Positions 52,401-54,652 are shown, counted from the first letter of the stretch. The stretch: 64,000 nucleotides of DNA from Brevibacillus laterosporus DSM 25 (GCF_002706795.1 NZ_CP017705.1:4935501-4999500); one strand, 5' to 3'. The notes: a model not told the origin generated them from the sequence alone. A program made the numbers and translations.

Positions 52401-54652
52401 GTTTCCGTAGGTCCATATTCATTCATAATTTGGACATTCCCACCGAAATTACGATCTATTTTGCTAGCGAGCTGCGTATGTAAGCTTTCGCCACCAACAA
52501 TAAATCTTCTAACATTACTGTTCGTACCATCGAATTCTTCGATTAGTTTTAGATGTGTAGGGGTTAGTTTTATGATTCCAACTTTATTATCTGTAAGAAT
52601 GTCTTGAATAACCTGTACCTTGTCTTCCCCACTATAAATGTAGATCGTATTCCCAGAAACAAGAGGGGTAAATATAGACGTGACGGTCAAATCAAACGAA
52701 ATGGACGAATAAAGTGGGAAATGAACAGTCTCATTTTGTACATACACTTTTCTAGCCCACCAAATATAATTGACAAGCCCCTGATGAGTGATCATAGCTC
52801 CCTTCGGATTTCCAGTGGAACCTGAGGTATAAATGATATAAGCTAGATCATACATGTCGTTTATATGTTCAAGATTGGCAGTACTTCCCTGATATAGCTC
52901 TTGATTGTCTAAGTAAAAAATCTCTTTGTTAAAAGTACATTTAGTAGAAAATTTTTGCTGCGTTAGCAAAATAGTTGTTTGACTATCCTCTAGTAAATAC
53001 TGAATTCGATCTTCTGGATAATCAGGATCAATTGGTAAATAGGTAGCTCCGGCTTTTAAAATGGCGAGAATCCCTACAACCAATTCCAAGGAATGCTCTG
53101 CCATAATGGAAACAACACTATCAGCAGTAACCCCTTTCTCTCTTAAAAAATACGCTAGTTGATTGGAGGTTTCATTTAATTCCTGATAAGTGAGTTGTTC
53201 CCCTTCCCAAATGACAGCCACTTGCTCTGGTGTACGTGCTGCTTGTTCCTCAAACAGTTGATGAATCAGTTTTTCACGTGGATAGTCCGCTTGAGTGTTA
53301 TTACATACTGATAAAATATAATTCTTCTCTTCTTCTCGAAGCAACGAGATGTCCGCAATTTTTGAAGTAGGATGATGAATGATTGTTTCAATAATGATAA
53401 AGAACTGTTGAACTAGTTGTTCCATCTCCTCTTCTGTAAACAACTCTGCTCGATAATTTAGTTGAAACAGAATCTTATGATCGTCTAATTCAATAACATT
53501 CATTTCAAAGTCATTTATGACGTCTCCACAAAAATTCTCGTCAACCTCAATTCCAACATTTTCATACTGCGAATAATTCATGGCGCGGTACTGTACGGAA
53601 GCACCAAAAAGACGTTGCAGGTCCTTATGCTGATGTGTTTGTCGCAAGTCTTCCATCATTCGATTGTATGGGAATCTTTGATGGCGTAGGATCGAAACCT
53701 GCTCTTTTGATACAACTTGTAAAAGGGAAGATAAGTCCATGTCAGGATCTACGTATACTCGTGTTGGCACTGTACTAACAAACATTCCTAACATTTCTTT
53801 TTCCTTTTTGGTAGTTCTGTTCGCATAGAATGTACCAATTGAAACATCGTTCTGTGTTGTCTTTTTATGCATATAGATGTACAACGCAGTCATAAAGACT
53901 GTAAGCATACTATTCTTAGTCTGTTTACAAAATTCGTACAGGTTATGATACAAGCTATCTTCTAAGATTATATTTTTTCTTTTTCCAGCTGTGCTTAAGG
54001 TAAAAGGATTATATGATTTAAACCCTATCACTTCAGGTAAGGTGCTAAATTTATCCACCCAATACGTTTTATCCTTTTGATAGCGGTCTGATTCCTCATA
54101 GTCTTGCTCCGTTTGTATAAAGTCGAAATAAGAATGATTCTCTGCTATTTCTGGAAGCTGGCCACTAGCAATCTGGGAATAGTATTCGTTTGCTTGATTA
54201 ATGAACATTCTTGCAGAGATACCATCGCAAACAATATGATGAATTTTGACATTGTACCAATATTCTTGGTCGCTAATCTTGCAAATGACAAATTGATACA
54301 AATCTGAATGTAAAAGTTCAAACGGTGTACGACTGTGCTGATCCAACCATTTTAGTGCCTGAGCTTCCCTATCAACTCCAGAAAAATCAAAACATTCGAA
54401 TGTTTTGTCGCTATACTCCTCCAGATATTGTTGTGGATACCCATTCTGGGCTGTTATTTTAATCCGAAAGACATCGTGCCGGCAAATAATCATATTTAAA
54501 GCTTGTTGCAAGGCACTCAGATTAATATTGCCTTTCATTTTAATTGTCAATGAAATCGTCGACACACCCGTGTTTGGATAAAGTAACTCAGAGTACCAAA
54601 TCCTTTGTTGAGGCTGAGTCAACGGAAATAATTGAATCAAGTCCTTATTCAT
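18113..54652 (-). CDS. NRPS 1: modules 1-9 plus condensation domain of module 10 (lipo-initiation to Thr9), brevicidine-type
   Basis: One uninterrupted frame of 12,179 residues, roughly 1.4 MDa. Approximate domain starts: Cstart 1, A1 455, T1 Ser 996, E1 1045; module 2 at 1512; module 3 at 3019; module 4 at 4534; module 5 at 6052; module 6 at 7098; module 7 at 8132; module 8 at 9644; module 9 at 10688; final C domain 11729-12179. Modules 1-4 and 7 are C-A-T-E; modules 5, 6, 8, 9 are C-A-T. All C and E domains keep HHxxxDG. C domains after E modules are of the DCL type (LTPMQKGM start), the others of the LCL type (PVSSAQKRL start), so stereochemistry and order agree throughout. Codes give Asn, Tyr/Phe, Trp, Orn, Orn, Gly, Orn, Trp, Thr. 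GAGGTG sits 7 nt before the ATG. Confidence 0.96.
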   Translation of the reverse strand: MNKDLIQLFPLTQPQQRIWYSELLYPNTGVSTISLTIKMKGNINLSALQQALNMIICRHDVFRIKITAQNGYPQQYLEEYSDKTFECFDFSGVDREAQALKWLDQHSRTPFELLHSDLYQFVICKISDQEYWYNVKIHHIVCDGISARMFINQANEYYSQIASGQLPEIAENHSYFDFIQTEQDYEESDRYQKDKTYWVDKFSTLPEVIGFKSYNPFTLSTAGKRKNIILEDSLYHNLYEFCKQTKNSMLTVFMTALYIYMHKKTTQNDVSIGTFYANRTTKKEKEMLGMFVSTVPTRVYVDPDMDLSSLLQVVSKEQVSILRHQRFPYNRMMEDLRQTHQHKDLQRLFGASVQYRAMNYSQYENVGIEVDENFCGDVINDFEMNVIELDDHKILFQLNYRAELFTEEEMEQLVQQFFIIIETIIHHPTSKIADISLLREEEKNYILSVCNNTQADYPREKLIHQLFEEQAARTPEQVAVIWEGEQLTYQELNETSNQLAYFLREKGVTADSVVSIMAEHSLELVVGILAILKAGATYLPIDPDYPEDRIQYLLEDSQTTILLTQQKFSTKCTFNKEIFYLDNQELYQGSTANLEHINDMYDLAYIIYTSGSTGNPKGAMITHQGLVNYIWWARKVYVQNETVHFPLYSSISFDLTVTSIFTPLVSGNTIYIYSGEDKVQVIQDILTDNKVGIIKLTPTHLKLIEEFDGTNSNVRRFIVGGESLHTQLASKIDRNFGGNVQIMNEYGPTETVVGCMLYVFDPNNTSQNSVPIGVPADNVRIYLLDTALQPVPIGFIGEMYIAGDGVARGYLHRPELTAEKFIENPFRPGERMYRTGDLARWLPDGNMEYVGRIDHQVKIRGYRIELGEVEIQLLKMEAIEEAVVVAREDAHGQKQLCAYFVANKQLTVSELRAELSQELPTYMVPSYFVQLDKMPLSPNGKIDRKMLPAPEESIQTGVEYVAPRTAMEQTLVSIWQAVLGAKKISVLDNFFDLGGDSIKSIQISSRMLQAGFKLEMKDLFSYPTIAQLGRHIQLITKIADQGEVVGATLLTPIQHWFFEQKLVEQHHYNQAFMLFMNKGFDETVLRSVIQKIAIHHDALRMVVRETGNGYETWHRGVGEGELYSLEVIDLRDETDCTQTIETKVNEIQSSISLTEGPFLKLGLFQCQEGDHLLIVIHHLAVDGVSWRILFEDIASGYEQALKGEAISLPQKTDSFQTWAEQLSLYADSEELQNEVSYWQQIEQIDKTDLPKDFIQEQSVVGESQIVAVQWTEQETEQLLKQANRAYNTEVNDLLLTALGMAIHDWTGTEKVLVNVEGHGRESIIQDIDVTRTVGWFTSMYPVVLQIGIDQDVSQRIKLVKEMMRQIPHKGIGYGILRYLTDSEDRDIGRAEPEISFNYLGQFDQDLQHNALQLSNHSSGAFVSGQAARKYTLDLNAMVTGGSLKLTISYSATEYRKETMERLGELLRVSLHQVIAHCVAKEQVELTPSDLLLKGLTVEEFDRFVAQTKHIGEIENIYSLTPMQKGMLFHNLMDSQSGAYFEQLTFEIQGSFDVITFGKSLDSLTQRHATLRTNFYSGWKDDPVQVVYRQKSSELYYEDLRELDEVDRELYLTTFTSKDKARGFDLAEDSLMRVSILRTTAETYHFIWSFHHIVMDGWCLPIMTKEVFEGYSAILQKRQPELEDVTPYSQYIDWLERQNQEDTIKYWSNFLVDYESQALLPKEKPQNREGYSAKKLTKVLTKTLVAQMNQVAKQHQVTINTFMQTAWGILLQKYNGNQDVVFGSVVSGRSADIPGIEGIIGLFINTIPVRIRCEGEETLGEVLRKVQEQALESHAHDTHPLYDIQGLTTQKQDLINHIMVFENYPVEHEMGQLGIGKQANFTIVDVKVTEQTNYDFNIAVVPGEEMKLLLDYNAHVYDEAGIERIVMHFVHMLEQIIENPHARVNELEVVTPIEKAQLLDVFNDTQATYPSEKTVYQLFEEHVERTPDQVAVVYEEKQLTYRELNAKANQLARTLRAEGVQANDLVGIMVERSLEMIIGIFGILKAGGAYVPIDPDYPEERIRYMLEDSGAKLLLIQSHLQEHIAFDGTLLMLDDEIVYSADDTNVEPITGPNDLAYVIYTSGTTGKPKGVMVEHHGLCNLQTYFEYNLGLSAGDRTVQFASMSFDAACAEFFKAFICGGTLYIPSTSVIMNYRLFEDYITTNQITVAALPPTYAIYLEPSNMPSLKTLITAGSASSIELVQKWKDHVSYFNAYGPTEDTICSSVWSYDRESMSEKVVPIGRPLKNHRIYIVDADGHLLPIGVPGELCIAGVGLARGYLNRPELTEEKFVNSRFREGERMYRTGDLARWMSDGTIEYLGRIDHQVKIRGYRIELGEVEAQLLKIDSVQEAIVIAREDEAGQKHLSAYFVAETQLSMAELRSELSHELPTYMIPTYFVQLEQMPLTSNGKIDRKELPAPEENMHTGVEYIAPRTEMEQLLVSIWKTVLGSQQIGIMNNFFDLGGDSIKAIQVSSRLLQSGYKLEMKDLFTYPTVEKLSPQLQLISKIADQGEVKGQIDLTPIQRWFFEQMPVESHHFNQAYMLYRKQGFKESALREVMQKLASHHDALRMVFNQTESGYEARNRGVDEGDLYTLEVFDFKEKADCSKLIEKKANEIQSSININEGPLLKLGLFHCSDGDHLLIVIHHLVVDGISWRILFEDLATGYEQIMNGVAIQLPQKTDSFQTWAEQLSFYANSEAMEREQKYWQQIEQIEMPLLPKDSPQAKKLVRDSEIVTVQWTEQETEQLLKQANRAYGTEVNDLLLTALGMTIHAWTGMEQVFVNLEGHGREAIIEDIDITRTVGWFTSQYPVVVEIQADKNLSQKIKTIKEGLRQIPNKGIGYGILRYLSTLQDNLIFKLEPEISFNYLGQFDQDYQNNEMQLSSYSVGDVVSEQLEMKTALNINGMISNGRLEMSIRYSSKEYKKETMEEVAMLLQASLQNVITHCVTRKRTELTPSDVLLADLSIEELDQIVEQTQETGEVENVYELTPMQKGMYFHSLMNPHSGAYFEQTTFDMTGSFDINAFAKSLDAWVQRHEALRTNFYNGLKDQPVQVVYRYKKGELYYEDLREMDTATRQSYVATYTSEDKAKGFDLAKDSLIRVSILRTEEETYHFIWSFHHMVMDGWCVSIMVKEVFGGYIAIRENRQPEYAALTPYSHYIEWLGRQDRESAASYWSEYLAGYEQQTLLINDNKQGKEDNADGYAATKLNYTFSKELTKRLDQTAKQNQVTINTLMQTAWGIMLQKYNNHHDAVFGSVVSGRPADIPGVENILGLFINTIPVRIRCEADETAVQVMRRIQEQALASNAFDTYPLYDIQALTEQKQDLINHIMVFENYPMEQQIEELGSTGQSKFAIGNIDTVEQTNYDLNLIIMPGEELGICYGYNTLVYDETSIEQIQGHFVHIVEQIASNPQLHVSELELVTATEKEQILSVFNDTKEIYPQDIMLHQLFECQVERTPDQMAIVCEEEKLTYRELNERANQLARTLRKQGIKSDQLIGIMAERSLEMIVGMLGILKAGGAYVPIDPEYPEERISFMLEDAQAALLLTQRHLQDRVSFTGTILLLDEETSYQTEASNLEPIHGPQDLAYVIYTSGTTGKPKGVMVEHASIVNTILWKADSYQFSTEDRVLMVTPFVFDPFLTHLFGPLVSGSTVYVLRDEESKDPEAIKTAITQHQMTHFQSSPSFLWAIVETMKPQDLQSVKNIAVGGEKIVASLVKKVAELNPNIEICNEYGPTESSVVTTSLSITKPEQELSIGRPIANKRVYIVDQHNQLQPVGVAGELCIAGAGLARGYLHLPELSREKFVENPFAQEEKMYKTGDLARWLPDGTIEYLGRIDHQVKIRGYRIELGEVEAHLLRIDSVQEAIVIAREEQEGQKHLCAYFVADKQLTVGEIRSVMSQELPSFMIPAFFMQIEQMPLTTNGKIDRKALPAPEGGVQTGVEYVEPRTPVEQTLVSIWQAVLGSQQIGILENFLDLGGDSIKAIQVSSRLLQAGYKLEIKDLFKYPTVAQLSPHLQLVSKIADQREVVGATKLTPIHHWLFEQKSAEPHHFNQAVTLYQKQGFDEVVLRQVIQKIVEHHDVLRMVFRETGDGYEAWNRGVDEGELYNLEIIDLRNVIELAQVIEAKANEIQSSINITEGPLMKLGLFKCSDGDHLLIVIHHLAVDGVSWRILFEDIAAGYEQALNGQEIRLPQKTDSFQTWAEQLSHYANGQTMDAERAYWNQIEQIKMIPLPKDQIQKESLVRDGEIVTIRWTEQETEQLLKQANRAYNTEVNDLLLTALGMAIHAWTGTEQVVVNLEGHGRESILPDVDISRTVGWFTSQFPVVMETGTNKNIAQQIKTVKEGLRQIPQKGIGYGILRYLSEPKDGITFKAEPEITFNYLGQFDQDLQRNDMQFSPYSSGAAVSQDKERRYTLDMNGLISGGVLELTIGYNGKEYQQETIKHVADLLRSSLQEVIRHCVAKERTELTPSDILLKGLTVEELERLVEDTQQIGEIENVYPLTPMQKGMYFHSLMNPSSGAYFEQTTFDLIGSFDVVAFGKSLDLLTQRHVALRTNFYDGWKDLPVQVAYRNKRSELYYEDLRQMDKEKRDAYLTAFAVEDKAKGFDLAQDSLIRISILRTGEEAYHLIWSFHHIVMDGWCLSLMTKEVFGSYFAIRGNRQPELGDVTPYSNYIEWLAQQDDAEASDYWSNYLTGYDQQTLLPKGKTLHKSEGYVASKLTRQLGKELTERLHQVAKQAQVTINTLVQSAWGVTLQKYNDSQDVVFGSVVSGRPTEIPGIENIIGLFINTVPVRIRCAKEESFADVMIRGQEQALASQAFDTYPLYDIQRLTAQKQDLINHIVVFENYPMGEQIEQLGDGDGESFEIANIEIMEQTNYDFNLSIIPGENLDVCSEYNEVVYDQDSIQQILGHFVHILEQIADNPQILVNDLELITEREKTEILEVFNDTDMPYPRTLTIQQLFEAQVESAPDQVAVVYEGSQLTYRELNEKANQLARTLRTAGVHADQLIGIMVERSVEMIVGILGILKAGAAYVPIDPEYPEERISYMLEDAGAKLLVTQTHLQERVAFTGRIVMLDDTAAYSNDDSNLEPIQAPNHLAYVIYTSGTTGKPKGVMIEHQQLTAMAHAWKVAYGLDEERPKVLQWASFSFDVFTGDYVRSLLHGGTLIICPSHSRLEPASIYELIREHKVSIFESTPAISIPLMDYVYDNQLDVLSLKTLIIGSDQCPPDAFANLITRFGSHMRILNSYGVTEACIDSSFFEQTDSLLVMNIPIGKPLPNVKMYVLHENNVMQPIGVPGELYIAGSGVGRGYLNRPELTAEKFVENPFVSGERMYRTGDLVRWLPNGNIEYLGRIDHQVKIRGNRIELGEVETQLLKIAKIKENVVVAQEDQAGRKYLCAYFVAEQKLSSSELRGALSQVLPSFMVPSYFMQMEQLPLTPNGKIDRKALPIPEGNVENEIEYVGPRTAVERILVSIWEAVLGTKAIGIMDNFFDLGGDSIKSIQVSSRLLQAGFKLEMKDLFRYPTIAELSKHIHSVTRIADQGEVLGESLLTPIQRWFFEQSYADPDHYNQAMMLYRTEGFNETALHKVMDKITEHHDALRMVIRASEGEYKAWYRGVGEGESYSLEVFDFKGIANCAQAIEEKANQLQASINLSEGPLLRLGLFRCEDGDHLLIVIHHLVVDGVSWRILFEDIASGYEQAVKGEVVRFPYKTDSFRTWAEQLSQYANSEKIELEREYWQQIDQTKATPLPKDNRQVTSLMKDVESVTVHWTAQETEQLLKQANRAYNTEVNDLLLAALSLALHSWTGMERVLVNMEGHGREAILSDVDITRTVGWFTSQYPVLLQMNAGKQLTTLIKTVKEGLRQIPQKGIGYGILRYLSDGHQEHTFTAEPEISFNYLGQFDQDLQNNAIELSPYSKGSDMSANATMQYAMDMNGMISNGALSMTIHYSGKEYHRETMEQFSKLLQESLREVIEHCVSKERTELTPSDVLLRGLTVEELEQIEVQTRHIGQIENIYAMTPMQKGMWFHSLMDPQSGAYFEQTTFDVLGRFDATVFGQSLQMLFQRHEIFRTNFYNGWKDQPVQVVYQNRTHALHYEDLLGMDEVERELYMQDFIQKDRETGFDLSQDTLLRLSILRTGTEEYRVIWSSHHILMDGWCLSLVAQEVFESYFAILQNREPKLAEVPPYSAYIEWLQRQDTQEASTYWSSYLAGYDQQTTVPKEKVQRKENPVFDHRFCDLGRELTAQMNGLARQHQVTIYTLMQTVWGLMLQKYNGSQDAVFGSVVSGRPADIPDVESMIGLFINTIPIRVRLEAGDTFTEVMKRSQEHALASHAYDTYPLYEIQALSEQKQDLINHIMVFENYPMEQQMEQVGGNDPDAFKIANVSIVEQTNYDFNLNVLPGEEIRVHIEYNATVFDQTGIDRILEHFVHMLQQVVKDPYVPINQLELVTAEEKAQILLGSHNIVADYQEEKTVQQLFESQVKRTPNQVAIVCEGEQLTYRELNERANQLARTLRSKGIQADQLVGIMVERSAEMMVGILGILKAGAAYVPIDPEYPEERISYMLEDAKADLLVTQSHLQDRVSFTGSMVMLDDSEAYSENASNLEPIQDPNHLAYVIYTSGTTGKPKGVMIEHKQLTAMSNAWKLAYGLHEQNPKVLQWASFAFDVFTGDYVRALLNGGELVICPSHARLDPASIYELISRHQVTIFESTPAIAIPLMDYVYENKLDIHTLKTLIVGSDQCPVEAFAQLLSRFGDHMRILNSYGVTEACIDSSFYEQTNSLLSLNLPIGKPLPNVKMYILDENRAIQPVGIPGELYISGIGVGRGYLNRPELTAEKFVDSPFDDNERMYRTGDLVRWLTDGNIEYVGRIDDQVKIRGNRIELGEIEAQLLKVHSIEEVVVIAQEDSGGQKQLCAYFVADKHLTVSDLRATLVQELPGYMIPSYFVQLEELPLTPNGKIDRKALPAPEGSLQTGVEHVAPRTALEASLAQIWEEVLGISNIGIKDNFFEVGGHSLRATTLVAKIHKELGINVALRDVFSSPTIEQMAAGITDMESEATYASVPIAEQRDFYPVSSAQKRLYILGQMEGGELNYNMPSVLLVEGPLNRTFLEEAFRKLIERHEALRTGFEMINGMPIQRVYQDVKFEVEYAQATEAEAENLIRAFVRAFDLEKVPLLRVGLIELGINRHLLLFDIHHIVSDGASSSILIQEFVQLYKGEELPPLRIQYKDYAVWQQEEVQSKQMEKQEKYWLDVFHGEIPVLDMPTDFVRPAVQTYQGDTFEFFIDEQRSKGLKQIAAQTGSTLFMVLLASYSAMLHKYSGQEDVIIGTPIAGRPHADLENLIGMFVNTLAIRTQPAGEKSFYDFVQEVKEHALKAFENQEYPFEELVEKLQVARDFSRNPLFDTMFIMQNVENEELAIEGLKFTPYADEHGVAKFDLTLNAMEEAEGIRCGMEYATSLYKRETIERMAEHFLQVIDGIISDPREKLAILEMITAKEKAFILETLNDTAAEYPREQTIHQLFEDQVARTPEQVAVVYEGQQLTFRELNERANQLARTLRAEGVQPDQLVGIMVERSLEMMVGLLGILKAGGAYVPIDPEYPEERIRYMLEDAGAKLVVMQNQLHDRLAFVERRISLDEEASYHQDRSNLDVLGSSNDLAYVIYTSGSTGKPKGVMLQHQSVVNLIQGITDRIDFAQGKSLLSVTTISFDIFVLETFLALSKGVRVVLASEDQQTDPQALSDVIVEQQIDMIQMTPSRMQMLLSSDHLECLQQLHVIMLGGEALPASLLEMLRRNTSARLYNMYGPTETTVWSSVADVTGEEQITIGKPLVNTRFYLLSAEGQAQPIGVAGELCIAGEGLARGYWNRPELTEEMFVENPLVPGERIYKTGDLAKWLPDGTIEYLGRIDHQVKIRGHRIELGEVETQLLQVGSVQEAVVIARGDQEGQQQLCAYFVAEQQLTVHDLKAQLSQGLPSYMVPSYFVQLEQMPLTPNGKIDRKALPAPEGGILTGSEYVAPRTWMEAKLVQIWQEVLGLETIGIRDNFFEIGGHSLRATNLVAKIYKEINKNLPLRDAFQYPTIEQMAKVIEGMEQSTYTSIPVIEERDFYPVSSAQKRLYILSQFTGGEISYNMPDIVMIEGSLDQQRVKEAFQKLIERHDTLRTSFEMVNGEPVQRVHQSVDFTISYVQASLEEAEEHVRGFIREFDLQKAPLLRVGLIETEPDRYLLLFDMHHIISDGVSMGVLIQEFARLYAKEELSPLRIQYKDYAAWQQAGVNSEKMKQQEAYWLDVFRGEIPVLDLPTDYVRPALQSFAGETIEFVIEENDREGLKKLAAQTGSTLHMVMLAAYTTLLHKYTGQEDVIVGTPIAGRPHADLEDMIGVFLNTLALRNYPSKDKSFYEYLQEVKVSALKAYENQDYPFEELVEKLKVSRDLSRNPLFDTMFEFINLEQGALEMEGLRVQPYPSENTVAKFDLTLEAIEREEGIVCTLEYATSLFKRETVERIAGHFKQIISAIVQNPQATLESLEMITSIEKGTILEVFNATNIDYAREKTIQLLFEEQVERTPDQVAVVHEGDQVTYRELNERANQLARTLRAEGVQADQLVGIMVDRSVEMMVGILGILKAGGAYVPIDPEYPEERISYMLEDAEAKLLVMQSHLVERVSFTGKLVMLDDPDTYHQDGTNLQTASTPDHLAYVIYTSGTTGKPKGVMIEHKQVTSIAAAWNKAYRLEEDSVRLLQWASFSFDVFTGDYVRALLHGGKLVICPSQSRLDPVRIYGLMKEYGITIFESTPAIVIPLMEYVYENSLDIRSLKTLIVGSDQCPSDAFAQLVSRFGSQMRILNSYGVTEACIDSSYFEQVTTVPAFSLPIGKPLPNVKMYVLNENHAILPIGVLGELYIGGNGVGRGYLNRPELTAEKFVDNPFVSGEKMYRTGDLARWLSDGNMEYVGRIDHQVKIRGNRIELGEVETKLLKTPFMQEAIVVAKENEAGVKQLCAYFVATKALTLSELRSTLSQELPGYMIPTYFVQLDEMPLTPNGKIDRKALPAPEGSMQTGADYVAPRTSIEKTLVSIWQAVLGTDAIGIMDKFFDLGGDSIKSIQVSSRLFQAGYKLEMKDLFQYPTIAELSKRVQSITRMADQGEVVGEVELTPIQRWFFEQAYTEQHHYNQSVMLFKEQGFDEGALRKVMQKIAEHHDVVRTVYTPTESGYKARNRGIEEGELYSLEVVDFRDVSDGAKAVEAKASEMQRSIDISEGPLMKLGLFHCANGDHLLIILHHLVVDGVSWRILFEDIATGYEQAQNGEEICFPHKTDSFHMWAHQLALYANSDAMDREREYWQQLEQIPKTPLPKDNVQATSIMKDSQSIMVHWTAEETEQLLKQANRAYNTEVNDLLLTALGMAIHSWTGIEQIHVNLEGHGRESIISDMDITRTVGWFTSQYPVVLEIHEGKHVSQQIKSVKEGLRHIPQKGIGYGIHRYLSERNEGTSFTEPEISFNYLGQFDQDLQNNDIQLSPYASGAETSPNASMPFTLDMNGLISEGALTIEMNYSGKEYQRETMEQLAELLQASLREVVTHCVAKERPELTPSDVLLRGLTVEELEQIVEQTSRVGEVENIYAMTPMQKGMWFHSLMDPQSGAYFEQTTFDISGNFHAEIFETSLRMLFQRHEIFRTNFYNGWKEQPLQVVYREKDSSLHYEDLMAMHVEERNAYVNSFIKKDRETGFELSQDALMRVSVLRIGKEDYKIIWSSHHILMDGWCLSLVASEVFECYFAILQHRAPQLAEVSPYSAYIEWLERQDSREAASYWSTYLAGYDQQTMVPKAKSPGKEAEQIFRTSFCDVDKELTAQMNTLARQHQVTINTLMQTVWGMMLQKYNGTDDVVFGSVVSGRPADIRDVENMIGLFINTIPVRIHCEGTISFSELLKQNQEKALASHAYDTHPLYEIQALTEQKQDLINHIMVFENYPVEEQMEQVGKDDETAFEVTNVKMVEQTNYDFNLIVIPGEEIRIHVEYNAAMYDQAGVERILGHFVHVMQQVINNPAIALNTVELVTHQEKEQIVEEFNHTAVAYPQEYMIHQLFEQQAKLTPDQLAIVYQDKQITYLELNERANQLARTLRMKGVHADQLVAIMAERSTEMIVGMLGILKAGGAYVPIDPEYPEDRIRYMLEDAGAKLVVTQQHLQEYLSFFATDRLVLLDDSASYQEESSNLEPIHGQNDLAYVIYTSGTTGKPKGVMVEHTSIANTIHWKANAYGFTRNHRVLMVTPFVFDPFLTHLFGPLISGSTVYLLPDGESKDPVAIKNAITEQSITHLQSSPSFLWSIVDTMSPKDLKSVKNIVVGGEKIVSALVNRVMEMNPHIEICNEYGPTESSVVTTSLSITNAEQELSIGCPIANKQVYIVGAHNQLQPIGVAGELCIAGSGLARGYLHLPDLTAEKFVDNPFVAGERMYRTGDLARWLPNGKIEYLGRMDHQVKIRGYRIELGEVEAQIMNLAPIQEAIVIVKEGEAGQNQLCAYFVSEDQLRVSELKKALGQVLPEFMVPSYFVQLEQMPLTPNGKIDRKALPEPEESIQTGNEYVAPRTAVEATLASIWQEVLGLSTVGVKENFFDVGGHSLRATTLVAKIHKEMDVAVPLRDIFKYPTIEQLAQLIASMEQITYASIPVIEEREYYLVSSAQKRLYILSHLEGGELSYNMPGIMMVEGSLDKERVEAAFQRLTQRHESLRTGFELVNGEPMQRVHDGVSFKLEYWETSLEEAEPIIEGFVRSFDLKQAPLLRVGLLAVDVNQYILLFDMHHIISDGVSMGVLMQEFVQLYRGEELSPLRIQYKDYVAWQQAGIHSEWMSKQEAYWMDVFAGEIPVLDMPIDYQRPASRSFEGEAVEFVINKQRSEGLKKLAADNESTLYMVLLAVYTTLLSKQSGQEDIIVGTPIAARPHADLESIIGMFVNTLAIRNYPEADKSFLAYLQEVKDSSLQAFENQDYPFEELVEKLDVKRDLSRNPLFDTMFVLQNTEQGDLFIEGLQLKPYGEQPVVAKFDLTLNAEELEDSIVCSFDFASSLYKRETIERLVEHFMQVIDSVLANPEEQLSSIEMITSNEKTTILETFNDSQADYPREKAIHQLFEEQVALVPDHIAVVYEGEQLSYRELNEKANRLARSLVAQGVQADGLVGIMAERSLDMVVGMLAILKAGGAYVPIDPEYPEERIAYMLEDSNVNLLLLQSHLLGRVAFDKKVILLDDEQSYQTDHSNLELRSGPRHLAYVIYTSGTTGKPKGTLIEHKNVVRLLFNSKNLFDFSNSDTWTLFHSFCFDFSVWEMYGALLYGGKLVIVPPLTAKSPKQFLQLLQDQQVTILNQTPTYFYQLLQEEANDNRKELAIRNVIFGGEALSPALLKDWKAKYPQIKLINMYGITETTVHVTYKEITEAEISQAKSNIGKTIPTLSAYILDEHLRLQPVGVKGELYIAGEGLARGYLNRPELTNDRFVSNPFVPGERMYKTGDLARWLADGNIEYLGRIDHQVKIRGYRIELGEVETQLLNIESVQEAIVIAHEDQSGEKYLCSYFVADSELTVSELRRALSQQLPDYMIPAYFVQLERMPLTANGKLDRKALPTPEESLKTGREYVAPRTQVEEKLAQIWQEVLGLSQVGITENFFEIGGHSLRATTLVAKIHQVLDTSITLRDVFQIPTIEQMADRIANTEKHAYISIPLAEEKDYYPVSSAQKRLYILSHVEGGELSYNMPGVMTIEGQLDWMKLETAFRQLINRHETLRTGFEMVDGEVVQRISKDVEFTVEKIQAREEEVDAHINGFVRKFDLQHAPLIRVGLIEIEPDRHILLYDMHHIISDGVSMNILMQEVTELYEGKELSPLRLQYKDYAVWQQQRAKSELYEQQENYWFGEFFGPLPVLDLMIAYPRPAVRSFEGAEYEFVIDRALADQVNQLAENSGSTLYMLLMATYTILLSKYSGQEDIIVGTPVAGRLSAELEPLIGMFVNTLAIRNYPQKDKTFHGYLEEVKERTLQAFENQEYPLEELVEKLNVKRDASRNPLFDTMFVMQNTEDQEATIGSLSVTPYVQDHTVAKFDLTLSISTEEGEIRGAFEYCTKLFNKNMIEQLANDFVRILSEVVSTPDKKLGEFDLVENSASNHDLVESIQFDF
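19472..22593 (-). other. Module 9: C-A-T, predicted Thr9
   Basis: LCL condensation domain, adenylation code DFWNIGMVH (the standard threonine code), carrier GGHSLRAT. Its side-chain hydroxyl is the expected lactone nucleophile. Confidence 0.94.
22594..25724 (-). other. Module 8: C-A-T, predicted Trp8
   Basis: DCL condensation domain following E7 (HHILMDG), adenylation code DPTQVGEVV, carrier GGHSLRAT. The code by itself is unusual; Trp is assigned because module 3 has almost the same code and both positions are Trp in brevicidine. Confidence 0.8.
25725..30259 (-). other. Module 7: C-A-T-E, predicted D-Orn7
   Basis: LCL condensation domain after Gly6, adenylation code DVGEIGSID (the ornithine code known from bacitracin synthetase), carrier GGDSIKS, and an epimerization domain with HHLVVDGVSWR. 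Confidence 0.93.
30260..33362 (-). other. Module 6: C-A-T, predicted Gly6
   Basis: LCL condensation domain, adenylation code DILQMGMVW (glycine), carrier GGHSLRAT, no epimerization domain. Confidence 0.92.
33363..36498 (-). other. Module 5: C-A-T, predicted L-Orn5
   Basis: DCL condensation domain (HHILMDG) accepting the D-Orn4 chain, adenylation code DVGEIGSID (ornithine), carrier GGHSLRAT. Lack of an epimerization domain makes this the only L-ornithine of the three. Confidence 0.93.
36499..41053 (-). other. Module 4: C-A-T-E, predicted D-Orn4
   Basis: DCL condensation domain, adenylation code DVGEIGSID (ornithine), carrier GGDSIKS, epimerization domain with HHLVVDGVSWR. Confidence 0.93.
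41054..45597 (-). other. Module 3: C-A-T-E, predicted D-Trp3
   Basis: DCL condensation domain (HHIVMDG or HHMVMDG type), adenylation code DPTQAGEVV, carrier GGDSIKA, epimerization domain with HHLAVDGVSWR. Trp is inferred from the pair with module 8 and the match to brevicidine. Confidence 0.8.
45598..50118 (-). other. Module 2: C-A-T-E, predicted D-aromatic residue (Tyr or Phe)
   Basis: DCL condensation domain, adenylation code DAAAIAAIC, carrier GGDSIKA, epimerization domain with HHLVVDGISWR. The code is close to the GrsA phenylalanine code DAWTIAAIC, so Phe, Tyr or both may be taken; Tyr is expected for brevicidine itself. Confidence 0.85.
50119..54652 (-). other. Module 1: Cstarter-A-T-E, predicted N-acyl-D-Asn1
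   Basis: The first condensation domain begins with the QRIWY-type sequence of lipo-initiating domains (as in surfactin synthetase) and has HHIVCDG, so it should transfer a fatty acyl group from acyl-CoA. Adenylation code DLTKIGEVG is the asparagine code. Carrier GGDSIKS and an epimerization domain (HHLAVDGVSWR) follow. Confidence 0.92.
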